Below are positions 23,368-31,609 of a DNA stretch of 41,743 bases, piece by piece. The position numbers and the translations under genes were made by a program. The stretch is taken from positions 1 through 41,743 of the forward strand of contig NZ_RBWS01000031.1 in NCBI RefSeq assembly GCF_003627955.1, in the 5' to 3' direction. How positions within the stretch are numbered: the stretch's first letter is position 1; each line of letters opens with the position of its first letter. A model generated the notes under the pieces. That model ran no database searches and was not told the origin of the DNA. It saw only the letters and a list, made by a program, of their open reading frames with translations. Source of the DNA: Sphingobacterium puteale (GTDB lineage Bacteria > Bacteroidota > Bacteroidia > Sphingobacteriales > Sphingobacteriaceae).

Positions 23368-24774
23368 TTATTGCTCCTTTACAAACTTCATTTCAAAACC
23401 GTTTTCTCGCCTTATCACCTGTTTCAAATGTGGATTAAATTGCCATTCTATTCCAAGACCCATTTTGAAAAGATCGTTCCCGACATAATCTAGGTGGGTG
23501 GTATCTTGATCAGAAGTCTGTAAAATTAACTTCCCATCTTGTTGAATGAAGTTCAGTTTAACTGTGGGGGATATTTCAGCTGTGTACACCCCTAAATACC
23601 GTTCAATATTTTCGATGGCTTGTTTTTTCTTCTCGTAAGGTTCTATTGTTGCAATTCCTTCTAGGTTTTCCAACCTCGCAATTATTCCCCAGCCATAAAA
23701 GTCATTGGATACACCTATTAATAGTTGATTTTCGCCTTTCTTGAGCTTTAATTTAGTGCTTCCGTTTTGTAAAGATATCCTCCCGTCCGGATACTTTTTC
23801 ATATTCTGTCTAAAAATATTTTTGTCTGTATAGGTGATCTGATCATTTAGATAAAGCCATATTTCATCTGAGAATCCCAGTTGAAGATTAGTCTGAGTAG
23901 CTTCTTTTGCATTGATTGTAGCTTTTAGCCAGACTATCCTACGTTTTTCGCTGCCACCAAAGCGTCGTGTTAAGTTGACGAGCCCATATCTTTCGGCTGC
24001 TATTTTTTCTACAAAAGAGTCATCTTTCGGTAGGTCGCTGACAGTGGTTGGCTCCCTTCCTTCGGCTAAAAGTGCGGGTTGAGCTACCGACCAGTTCCTG
24101 ATATAATTTGCTTCGTGTCTGCTCAGGTCTGCGCCTTCAGTTTGCGCTAGATTTTCGGTCTGACCGGGTTTTATCTCGATATTGCTAATATATGAGTCAC
24201 CATCGAAGGCGATACTTCCTGAGCGTTCACGCCCTTCCAATTTAGGGATTGTCAGCCTAAGGCTATTATTGACAAAGACCTGCATTTGCATACCCGAAAT
24301 GACCAGCTTAATATGATTCCATTCGTCTGTTTTGGCGTGTGCAGCAGTCTGATATTGTGGATACATGTCCCACATATTTATACCGTCTAAAATTGGGCAA
24401 TACTGAATGCCTTCATTGGCGAACGGATCAGTCATTTTGGGAACACGCAGATAGACGATTTCCTGCTCTTTCTCATTTTTTCGATGGAAATAGATTGCAC
24501 TCGCAAATTCTGTTTTTGCCGGAATTACATCATATTCGATGATGCCATCTGTGAAGATCAGATCTTTAATGACTATCGGTCCCGATGCCGGTGAAATTTT
24601 CATCGCATTACGTCCTTTGAACTTTAAGAAATCAACTTTTCCGGACTGAAATACCCATTTTTCCGCGATTAGTGCAATGTTTTGTGTTCCGGGTGTTTTA
24701 CTTTTCTTTTCTTGGGCATAACTTTCGAACAATATCGCCAAAAGTGCAGCCACTATCAAAATTATTTTTTTCAT
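23368..24774 (-). CDS. Secreted ConA-like protein with DUF3471-like C-terminus
   Basis: A 468-residue exported protein with signal MKKIILIVAALLAILFESYAQ. Residues about 35-205 form a concanavalin-like/DUF1080-like domain (IEYDVIPAKTEFASAIYFHR; WNHIKLVISGMQMQVFVNN; GSIAFDGDSYISNIEI). About 225-375 is a second beta domain resembling sugar-binding jelly rolls (GFSDEIWLYLNDQITYTDKN; LKKGENQLLIGVSNDFYGWG). About 390-468 (ERYLGVYTAEISPTVKLNF... GFEMKFVKEQ) resembles the DUF3471 tail often fused to serine beta-lactamase-like enzymes. No catalytic motif is evident. It is divergent from a membrane-spanning regulator at 24901, with a 126-bp shared promoter region containing a direct repeat. Confidence 0.7.
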   Translation of the reverse strand: MKKIILIVAALLAILFESYAQEKKSKTPGTQNIALIAEKWVFQSGKVDFLKFKGRNAMKISPASGPIVIKDLIFTDGIIEYDVIPAKTEFASAIYFHRKNEKEQEIVYLRVPKMTDPFANEGIQYCPILDGINMWDMYPQYQTAAHAKTDEWNHIKLVISGMQMQVFVNNSLRLTIPKLEGRERSGSIAFDGDSYISNIEIKPGQTENLAQTEGADLSRHEANYIRNWSVAQPALLAEGREPTTVSDLPKDDSFVEKIAAERYGLVNLTRRFGGSEKRRIVWLKATINAKEATQTNLQLGFSDEIWLYLNDQITYTDKNIFRQNMKKYPDGRISLQNGSTKLKLKKGENQLLIGVSNDFYGWGIIARLENLEGIATIEPYEKKKQAIENIERYLGVYTAEISPTVKLNFIQQDGKLILQTSDQDTTHLDYVGNDLFKMGLGIEWQFNPHLKQVIRRENGFEMKFVKEQ

Positions 24775-24837
24775 GTTAATAAAGTTTTTTGATAAATTTA
24801 GTGCTTAGACATCTTGTCCCTGAAGTCAACCTAGTAT

Positions 24838-24861
24838 CAAGTTTGTTCAAGTTTGTTCAAG
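24838..24861. repeat. Tandem 10-bp direct repeat in a divergent promoter region
   Basis: CAAGTTTGTT occurs twice in direct succession (24838-24847 and 24848-24857), followed by CAAG of a third copy. The 10-bp period places the copies on one face of the helix. The position, midway between the divergent genes at 24774 and 24901, suits an operator for the encoded regulator. The two copies also offer TTTG -33-like elements. Confidence 0.5.
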
Positions 24862-24900
24862 ATGGTTTTGTGTTTTTAAGTCATTTGTATACAGTGAATT

Positions 24901-26199
24901 ATGATAAATGTAGACCAGTCTGAATTATTTCATTACCTTAAAGAATCAATTCAAAATCAACTTGAATGGGGCGAGACTTCGACATGGAGTACCGTTGATT
25001 TTGAAAAGCTTTCGGGTAAAGTTCAGGAGAGAACGGGAGTAATGCTTAGCATCTCTACGCTAAAAAGGATCTTTGGAAGGGTTGACTATCAAAGCGCGCC
25101 ATCGCTGACGACCCTGAATACCTTGTCACAGTTTATCGGTTATGAAGACTGGCGGGCATTTCGCAATACATATTCTCAAAAGCGGCCAACAAAAATGGAT
25201 GTCCCGATGGAAGCTGTTTCTGAAAGTTTTGAGACTGCCCGAAAAAAAACTGGACATTTGTTTTTTAAGATTATTTTCCCTGTTCTAGGGCTGGTCCTGA
25301 TGGGGTTTTTGACCCAAAAATTTGTCCTTAGTAGACATTCATTTCCTACTAGCGCTTTCCATTTCTCGTCGAAGACTATATTGACGCAAGGCTTACCCAA
25401 TTCAGTCGTATTTGATTACAGTGCTTCAGAAGCGAATACGAAAGATACGATTTTCATTGCGCAAAGCTGGGATACTCGCCGTAAGGTCGCTGTAGATAAA
25501 AATGGTAAACATCACTCTTCTATATATTATTACCCCGGTTACTTTCGGGCCAAATTGATGGTCGGAAATAAAGTTGTCCGTGAACATGATATACAGATTA
25601 AAACTGATGGCTGGTTGGGGCTGATAGAGGCGGACTGGGGAAAAGAACCCCTGTATTTTAGAAAAGCTGATATTATAAAGCCGAATGAAATTGCGGTTGG
25701 CAAAGAGCTTCTAGAAAAATATAAAATTGACCTTTTGGCAGATGCTCCACCGGTCCGGCTTTACAACCAAAAGGATATAACCGGCGTAATGACGAATAAT
25801 TTTAGTTTTGAAACGGAGTTAAAGACAAGAACGGCCAATGGGGTAAATAGTTGCCAGCGCGTGGAAGTGCTTTTGCAATCAAAAAATGATATCATTATCG
25901 TGCCACTTGTAAACCCCGCATGTATCGGTGATATCGCTCTTATTGCCGATGGTTTTTACACGGATAGTAAGCAGGATGATCTCAGTGGATTCGGCTGTGA
26001 TCTCTCCAAATGGACGAAGCTGAAAATAGACTGTAAAAACCAGCAAATTAGATTTTGGATCAATGACAAACAGGCCTACATGGCCATGATCAAAAATGCG
26101 CCTACTGAAATTGTCGGTGTACAGTACCGTTTCAAAGGACCTGGTTTTGTCAGAAATACCCGTTTATGGGGATCGGGCAATAAAGAAATTGTTTTTTGA
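24901..26199 (+). CDS. Membrane-tethered regulator-like protein with periplasmic domain
   Basis: A 432-residue protein of three parts. Residues 1-100 (LEWGETSTWSTVDFEKLSGK; GVMLSISTLKRIFGRVDYQS; LNTLSQFIGYEDWRAFRN) match an N-terminal domain seen in Bacteroidota, probably helix-turn-helix DNA-binding. One transmembrane helix follows at about 120-142 (FFKIIFPVLGLVLMGFLT). The remaining 290 residues are predicted periplasmic, all-beta, ending in a LamG-like segment (WTKLKIDCKNQQIRFWINDK; FVRNTRLWGSG). It would join an outside signal to transcription in a single protein. It is divergent from a secreted protein with a similar ConA-like fold, its likely target or partner. The HTH assignment is inference from pattern, not proof. 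Confidence 0.65.
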   Translation: MINVDQSELFHYLKESIQNQLEWGETSTWSTVDFEKLSGKVQERTGVMLSISTLKRIFGRVDYQSAPSLTTLNTLSQFIGYEDWRAFRNTYSQKRPTKMDVPMEAVSESFETARKKTGHLFFKIIFPVLGLVLMGFLTQKFVLSRHSFPTSAFHFSSKTILTQGLPNSVVFDYSASEANTKDTIFIAQSWDTRRKVAVDKNGKHHSSIYYYPGYFRAKLMVGNKVVREHDIQIKTDGWLGLIEADWGKEPLYFRKADIIKPNEIAVGKELLEKYKIDLLADAPPVRLYNQKDITGVMTNNFSFETELKTRTANGVNSCQRVEVLLQSKNDIIIVPLVNPACIGDIALIADGFYTDSKQDDLSGFGCDLSKWTKLKIDCKNQQIRFWINDKQAYMAMIKNAPTEIVGVQYRFKGPGFVRNTRLWGSGNKEIVF

Positions 26200-26387
26200 T
26201 CTACATATATCACTTCCGGAGCAACAGCATCTTCTGACCTTATACAAAGATTATAGAATTCTAATTTTTATGATTTATAAGATCATCATCAAACCGATTG
26301 GATATTTCGATATCCCGTATTTTGCCTTATAAGGTTTTAAATACAATAAACAAGATGTTCATTATCTTGGATCAATTATTTCTAAGC

Positions 26388-26636
26388 TTAATTCGTCAAC
26401 TGTAATTTTCCGATAAAAGGCCGTTTGTCGATTGTATTAATAGCTTCTCGGATGGAATAACATAACTGGTAATTCTCGTTGAGCATTTTTTTGTTTGATT
26501 CGATTTTTTCATCGGCAATCTTGTCAAAGATCCACGTGGGATATAGCGGATCTGAATTGAACTTTGTAATTAATACAGTATACCCATCATTTTGAGCATC
26601 CTTTAACCTCTCTTTAGTTATATCTACCATTTTCAT
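26388..26636 (-). CDS. Small hypothetical protein
   Basis: An 82-residue soluble, charged protein starting at ATG 26636 (an ATG two codons in is also possible). The predicted form is mostly helical: DITKERLKDAQNDGYTVLIT, then a DPLYPTWIFDKIADEKIE helix, and a C-terminal helix with YSIREAINTIDK. It has no signal peptide, membrane span or recognised motif. The coding character is good. It is flanked by the membrane-tethered regulator and by a stretch of decayed DNA. Function unknown. Confidence 0.6.
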   Translation of the reverse strand: MKMVDITKERLKDAQNDGYTVLITKFNSDPLYPTWIFDKIADEKIESNKKMLNENYQLCYSIREAINTIDKRPFIGKLQLTN

Positions 26637-27041
26637 AGTGAGATAATATACGAAAAAAAATTAAGTGGTTTTTGCGTAAAATGTGATATTTCCCCAACAA
26701 ATGATTATCCCTTGGTCTTTCTAGGCTATTCCAGCCTTAATTTTCTAGTAGGTCATGGCTAGGGCGTTTGTTACAATTTACCCGCGCTTTTAGCTTTTTA
26801 CGGTAAATTTAATCGTAAAATACATTTGTTATAAGAGCCATAGCAATGAATATCAGGAAATCAAATGGCTTAAGCGGCCATATTCTCAGTTGGAGGTTTC
26901 CTGCTTGGTGTTGTTGTATACCTTCGAGAATAGAAACTCAGATGGTGTCCAAAAGATAAAGCAATAAAGCTGTATTTCGAGCCTATCGCGAAGGCGGGGA
27001 TACCATATTAGACGGAATCTTAGAATACAAAAGGTTTTTTC
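26637..27041. other. Decayed DNA without an intact gene
   Basis: Several protein-like short stretches occur, such as GGFLLGVVVYLRE and KAIKLYFEPIAKAGIPY on the plus strand (about 26890-27005), each cut by stops within 30 codons. This suggests eroded gene remains, but no family can be named. No RNA gene, terminator or repeat was seen. Confidence 0.3.
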
Positions 27042-27176
27042 CTATTTTGATCGAGACAGCATAAATGGATCGGCACCACCTTCCGCAATAGAGATTACAG
27101 GAACTGCTTGATTTTTATCTGTGTATCGACTGAAAAGATATCCGACGGCCAGGTCTCTATGATCCTGCTGATCCAT
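27042..27176 (-). pseudogene. Short protein-like frame, possible gene tail
   Basis: A frame of 44 codons from ATG 27176 to TAG 27042-27044 encodes MDQQDHRDLAVGYLFSRYTD, then AVPVISIAEGGADPF. The composition is that of a real protein, yet it is too short for a known domain and lies directly beyond the flavin-reductase-like remnant on the same strand. It is best read as the end of a decayed or fused gene. A true small protein is possible. Confidence 0.3.
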
Positions 27177-27360
27177 AGGAAAAGCGTGATCCCAGGTTGA
27201 AGAAGAAATTTATGTTGCCTGGGGTTCCTGCTTTGTGTTCAAATGGAGGGCTAATGTGCTTCTTAACACGGCCAGATGCAAAACATATCGGTCGGGGGAG
27301 CAATGGCCGAGTGCAGATAACCTTGTATTTCTTTCGGTGTAGCTGATGATACATCAATTG
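27155..27360 (-). pseudogene. Flavin-reductase-like gene remnant
   Basis: On the minus strand one frame reads TPKEIQGYLHSAIAP, and a shifted frame continues PRPICFASGRVKKHISPPF and then GNINFFFNLGS before a TAG at about 27159. The string PKE...GYL..AIAPRPI.FAS, followed by GN.N...FFN, is the N-terminal signature of flavin reductase-like (FMN-binding split-barrel) proteins. The frame change near 27290 and the missing remainder show that the gene is dead. The assignment is from memory of the motif. Confidence 0.45.
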
Positions 27361-27599
27361 TTTTTTATTTCATTCGAATTTTTATTAACGTGAGCTGGAA
27401 ATGGAAAAGTACACAAAACCAAGCTAAGAGTATCGCATGCTTAGAAATGAAATCAAAGAAATTTTTATAAATAGCGTTTTTTAGGGAAAAGATTGCTTAT
27501 AAACGTGTAAGAATCGTTTTTTATATAGTTAAAATACTATTCATGTCGCGAATTGAAAATGTACAACGTTTAAATATCTACTAAACACATAAATAAATT

Positions 27600-28058
27600 A
27601 TGAAAAGTTGTCTAACAATGTTAATTCTGTCTATTGTTATTTTCATTACCTCATGTAAAGAGAAAAACGAACCTTTGGTGGCTTGCCTCGATATATATCA
27701 TCCCATGGTAAGTAACATAAATTATAAAGATTCGAACGGAAAGGAGCTTATCTTTGCTGATACTCCACTCTACCCGGCAGCTGACATCAAAATTTATAAG
27801 ATAGATATTAATGACCGGGAGACCCCTTTATCATTTACAATAAATAAAGAATCAAAATTTATTTCGATCAATTTGGATAAAGTTGAGAATGGCACTTTCT
27901 ATATTCAACTTAAGTCCGATGTGCAGGACAAAATTACCTATACAGCTAAAATTGATGCGAATGATCCCTGTAGGGATTATAAACTTCAAGAAATCAAACA
28001 GAATGATATCATTGGTCAATATGATCAAAAGAATCAAATTTGGATATTAAAGAAATAA
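27600..28058 (+). CDS. Hypothetical lipoprotein
   Basis: A 152-residue lipoprotein: signal MKSCLTMLILSIVIFITSC with the lipidated cysteine at residue 19 followed by KEKNEP, a charged start that may favour export to the cell surface. The mature part is predicted to be beta-rich, like a small immunoglobulin-like or adhesin-like domain (SNINYKDSNGKELIF; GTFYIQLKSDVQDKITYTAK), with a cysteine pair at about 29 and 123 that could form a disulfide. No family was recognised. It stands alone after a stretch of decayed DNA. Confidence 0.7.
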   Translation: MKSCLTMLILSIVIFITSCKEKNEPLVACLDIYHPMVSNINYKDSNGKELIFADTPLYPAADIKIYKIDINDRETPLSFTINKESKFISINLDKVENGTFYIQLKSDVQDKITYTAKIDANDPCRDYKLQEIKQNDIIGQYDQKNQIWILKK

Positions 28059-28191
28059 ATTAATGCGGAGTTCAATCCTACATACTTTTGCTCGGAAATC
28101 TCCAACTGATCCTATGTCTCGGCCATGCGTTCTTTGTTAGGATTTCCTTCAAATATAGAAAATGGCAAATAATTATTTTTTAGCCAATAAT

Positions 28192-28227
28192 TACAGCTAA
28201 CTTATAGAATCGTTTTTGTTAGCTGTA
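28192..28227. other. 10-bp perfect inverted repeat
   Basis: TACAGCTAAC at 28192-28201 and GTTAGCTGTA at 28218-28227 face each other across 16 nt, about 130 bp past the lipoprotein stop. No U run follows on either strand, so it is not a classical terminator. It could be a protein-binding site or a weak hairpin. Confidence 0.4.
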
Positions 28228-28441
28228 CACTAAAAATATAGTATTCTTTTGCGTGTTTCCATTATGCAATTTAAAACTGTCCCTGTCTAATAATCTGGCA
28301 ACTAATTGAGGCTGTTTTTGAAAAAAGTGTCTAGATTTTATTCATAAATTAAAGACTGAACGAATACCGGAGAGTAGCCGGAAATCGACACCTATTATAC
28401 GACGAAAGATTTTCGCTTTGTTTTACCGTAAATGTCCGCGG

Positions 28442-28651
28442 TTAGACAAAATGAAGCACATTATTATCGTGCAGATCCCAAAGTGATGCGCTATGTCCTG
28501 AATACCATTCCTTTATTAGCTGAAATAGTTCATCATTCTTTAACCTACTCCAGTCTTTGACCTTCTCTATCAATAGACTGGTCTTTTCGATTTTTTTTTG
28601 GACATAACGTAGGATAGCAATTCTCCAGTTAAAATACAGTTTATTTCTTGA
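28442..28651 (-). pseudogene. C-terminal gene fragment of unknown family
   Basis: A minus-strand frame with no ATG stays open for 69 codons from 28651 and ends at TAA 28442-28444. It encodes LYFNWRIAILRYVQKKIEKT, then KVKDWSRLKNDELFQLIKEW and SASLWDLHDNNVLHF. The composition is strongly protein-like and mostly helical. The part upstream is replaced by the kinase gene at 28717, so the fragment looks like a gene tail left by a deletion. The rest of 28059-28716 holds one inverted repeat and no other feature. Confidence 0.4.
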
Positions 28652-28716
28652 TTATTTGTTTTTCCTGATCTGCTACTAGCTTTCGATATGTCAAATCCCT
28701 ATTTTAATTAAAAATA

Positions 28717-29625
28717 TCAATTCCCGTTCACAATAACTTCGATTAAGCTATCGAGCAATGAAATTTTGAGTTGCTGTCCAGTATAAACTTTACACTCATC
28801 ATCTATATGCAATTCTTTTCCGTGCCATTCCATAGTTAAGCGGCTTGCTCTGATAGGCTTTATATGAAATATCACATTCTTTTTATTCAATAACCCATCT
28901 ATATAAGCAACTAGTTTCTGGCGCTGATCGGCAGTTACGACTATGATATCAAACTGACCATCTCCCGGGTCAGCATCCTCAGCGAGTACCAATCTGGGGC
29001 CTATGCTCGAAATGTTCATGACTTCAACCATAATACAGTCTTTTTCAATGCTACCAGTAGCAGTTACTAGTTTGAGCGCTTTGGCTGGAAATGTCAGCGC
29101 TAGTTTTCGAAGTTGCTCGAGCGCGATCCTAATCTCATCATCAGCGCTATTGTCTTGCCTATTTTTTTTATCCATTTTTTCCATCAGTATAGGGAATACA
29201 CCAAAACCAATCGATTCGATAAAATGCAAAGGCTTTCCTCTCAGGCCAGTCACCATCCCTACGTCGAAATTTTTAAGCTTGAAATATTTCCACAGGCTCA
29301 TGGCCTGTTTACAGTCCAACGGAATACCAAGAGAAATGGCTATGTTGTTTGCCGTACCTTGGGGCAAGATGGCTATCGGTCTTTTAAATCGTAGTTTTTT
29401 TTCCAGTAGCGCCATAATAGTCATTTTTACGGTTCCATCCCCGCCGGCTAAGGCAATGAGATCGGTCTCCGGATCTATCTTTTTGACTGCATCTTTTTTA
29501 GCTACCACCGTGCAATGGTGTCCCAGGTCTTCAATCAGCTGACAAAGTTCGTCTTTGTCGTCATTGTCTTCATTCCCAGCAGCTGGATTGTGTACTAATC
29601 GCACTTTTTTGCTCTGTTCTTTCAT
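28717..29625 (-). CDS. Diacylglycerol/lipid kinase (DagK family)
   Basis: A protein of 302 residues from ATG 29625; the frame is open upstream, but the stretch before VRLVHNPAAGNED is too long for the family. It is a DagK/YegS-type lipid kinase that transfers phosphate from ATP to a diacylglycerol, sphingoid or related lipid. The nucleotide motif GGDGTVKM is near residue 64, preceded by VRLVHNPAAG and followed by AILPQGTANNIA, all typical. The C-terminal domain includes AEDADPGDGQFDI and ends with the substrate-lid strands. The gene is divergent from surE, with starts 53 bp apart. The lipid substrate is unknown; sphingolipid formers such as Sphingobacterium make a ceramide-type substrate conceivable. 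Confidence 0.88.
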   Translation of the reverse strand: MKEQSKKVRLVHNPAAGNEDNDDKDELCQLIEDLGHHCTVVAKKDAVKKIDPETDLIALAGGDGTVKMTIMALLEKKLRFKRPIAILPQGTANNIAISLGIPLDCKQAMSLWKYFKLKNFDVGMVTGLRGKPLHFIESIGFGVFPILMEKMDKKNRQDNSADDEIRIALEQLRKLALTFPAKALKLVTATGSIEKDCIMVEVMNISSIGPRLVLAEDADPGDGQFDIIVVTADQRQKLVAYIDGLLNKKNVIFHIKPIRASRLTMEWHGKELHIDDECKVYTGQQLKISLLDSLIEVIVNGN

Positions 29626-29677
29626 ATCAGCTGAACAAACCCCGCTTGAGATTGGTTTTCTTAGAAAAGACACAACT

Positions 29678-30412
29678 ATGAACATACTTATCACCAATGA
29701 CGACGGTATCTATTCGCCCGGTATAGCAGCGCTAGCAAAGACGGCTAGGCAGTTTGGTACTGTTAGGATTGTTGCGCCAGATGTCGAACAGTCGTCGATG
29801 GGACATGCTATTACGCATTCTCGTCCCCTAAGCTATCGGAGTGCCCCTATTACCTTTGAAGGAATTGATGCGTTTCGGGTGAATGGGACACCTGCAGACT
29901 GTGTCGCGCTGGGCTTACACATGTTTCCCGATACGCAGGTTGTTCTTTCGGGCATTAATATGGGACCCAACTTAGGTAATTCCATGTGGCATTCAGGTAC
30001 CCTCGCGGCCGCAAAACAGGCCATGCTTCTAGGTATTACCGGTATAGCTCTTAGTACACCAGTCGGAAAAACGGAACCGGATTTTGAAGGACTATCTCAA
30101 TGGACAAGCGATGTACTCAAGATTTTACTCAATGATAAAGGTTCTGCGCTATATAATGTGAATCTTCCTCCAAAACCAGAAGGAATTTTATGGACAAGGC
30201 AATCGGTACGGCTTTATGATGGGAATGTAGTACCTAGCCAGGATCCCATGGGAAGAAAAAACTATTGGATAACAGTAATACCGCTTGAGCCGGCGGAAGA
30301 AGGGACGGATCGCTGGGCGGTACAAAATAAATTGGTATCCATTACGCCTCTACGTTTGGATCTGACTGCACACGATGAACTTTCAGCTAGACTGACAATC
30401 GAGAGGAAATGA
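29678..30412 (+). CDS. surE: 5'/3'-nucleotidase SurE
   Basis: A 244-residue SurE phosphatase, which removes phosphate from nucleoside monophosphates and short polyphosphates. The metal-binding MNILITNDDGIYSPGI starts the protein exactly as in the family, fixing the start at 29678; earlier ATGs only add residues antisense to the kinase gene. VAPDVEQSSMGHAIT near residue 33 and the VNGTPADCV and VVLSGINMGPNLGN segments complete the active site. The gene ends 19 bp before the aldo/keto reductase gene, suggesting a two-gene transcript. Confidence 0.93.
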   Translation: MNILITNDDGIYSPGIAALAKTARQFGTVRIVAPDVEQSSMGHAITHSRPLSYRSAPITFEGIDAFRVNGTPADCVALGLHMFPDTQVVLSGINMGPNLGNSMWHSGTLAAAKQAMLLGITGIALSTPVGKTEPDFEGLSQWTSDVLKILLNDKGSALYNVNLPPKPEGILWTRQSVRLYDGNVVPSQDPMGRKNYWITVIPLEPAEEGTDRWAVQNKLVSITPLRLDLTAHDELSARLTIERK

Positions 30413-30431
30413 GACCTATAGGACCGAGTAT

Positions 30432-31550
30432 ATGAAAAGAAGTGAATTTTTAGCAGATACAGCCCTTGTGGGTACAGCTCTCGCATTGAGCGCAGCAATA
30501 CCTGATATTTTATTAACGACGTTAAAAGAACATAGAATGGCAACACCTCAAAATTTAACAGAAAAGATGCGATTCCGTCCCGCTGATAAAGCTGGATTTG
30601 GTGGAGTCGCATTAGGTAATGGATTCCAACAGAACACAGATCTTGAATGTCTGCAAGCTGTGGAGGCGGCATGGAACTCAGGGATACGATTATTTGATAC
30701 CTCTCCGTGGTATGGTCTAGGGATAAGCGAGCGTAGAATGGGGCTGTTTTTAAAAGACCAACCGCGTGACAGTTTTACACTTTCGACCAAAGTAGGGCGT
30801 CTGATGGAACCAAAAGAAAACTTTACGATGAAACAAATATTATGGAAGGGAAAACTAAATTTTGGCTATACGTATGACTACAGTGCGGCCGGTGTCAGGA
30901 GAAGTGTGGAGGATAGCTTGCAGCGTTTGGGCTTATCGTCTATTGATATTGTTTTTATCCATGATCTTTCGCCAGATAATGGCGATATGAAAGATAGTTA
31001 TGCGCGCTATTTCGAGGAAGCAGCAAAAGGGGCGATGCCAGAACTTACTAAAATGAGAGCGGAGGGGATTATCAAAGGCTGGGGGCTTGGTGTCAATACC
31101 ATTGAGCCTATACTGCAGACATTGGACGTTGCAGACCCCGATATCTTTCTGTCTGCCTGCCAATATTCATTGATTAAACATGATAATCTCAGCAATGTTT
31201 TTCCGAAAGTAGCTGAAAGAGATATATCCATAGTCGTAGGAGCACCTTTATGTGCTGGATTTCTGTCAGGCAAAGACCGTTATCTGTATGATGGTAAGTT
31301 TCCTGCTGGAGTTAAGGAAAAACTGAATGCTCTACAGCGCGTAGCAGAAAATCATGCGGTGGACCTACGTACAGCGGCTTTGCAATTTGCTGCTGCGCCA
31401 GACGAAGTTTCAGGCGTTATACCCGGGGCACATACTGCCGAACAGGCCGTACAAAATGCATTGTCTTTCAAGGCCAAAATACCCGCAGGTTTTTGGGAAG
31501 AATTAAAACATGAAAAGCTGATCGCGGAAAATGCGCCAGTACCAAATTAA
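30432..31550 (+). CDS. Aldo/keto reductase with exported-like N-terminus
   Basis: A 372-residue aldo/keto reductase, a TIM-barrel NAD(P)H oxidoreductase. The tetrad residues are in FDTSPWYGLG (Asp and Tyr), STKVGR (Lys) and VFIHDLSPD (His). The C-terminal part (GVIPGAHTAEQA) is also typical. The sequence is closest in pattern to the L-fucose/galactose dehydrogenase and pyridoxal dehydrogenase branch. The N-terminus MKRSEFLADTALVGTALALSA looks like a weak Tat-type signal without the twin arginine, so export is possible but not certain; an inner ATG at 30537 would give a cytoplasmic form of normal family length. It follows surE by 19 bp. Confidence 0.88.
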   Translation: MKRSEFLADTALVGTALALSAAIPDILLTTLKEHRMATPQNLTEKMRFRPADKAGFGGVALGNGFQQNTDLECLQAVEAAWNSGIRLFDTSPWYGLGISERRMGLFLKDQPRDSFTLSTKVGRLMEPKENFTMKQILWKGKLNFGYTYDYSAAGVRRSVEDSLQRLGLSSIDIVFIHDLSPDNGDMKDSYARYFEEAAKGAMPELTKMRAEGIIKGWGLGVNTIEPILQTLDVADPDIFLSACQYSLIKHDNLSNVFPKVAERDISIVVGAPLCAGFLSGKDRYLYDGKFPAGVKEKLNALQRVAENHAVDLRTAALQFAAAPDEVSGVIPGAHTAEQAVQNALSFKAKIPAGFWEELKHEKLIAENAPVPN

Positions 31551-31609
31551 AAGAGGGATGGATTTAAATGGGGGCTTCGAGTGTTTAAGCCGGTTAAATA
31601 AAAAGTATA

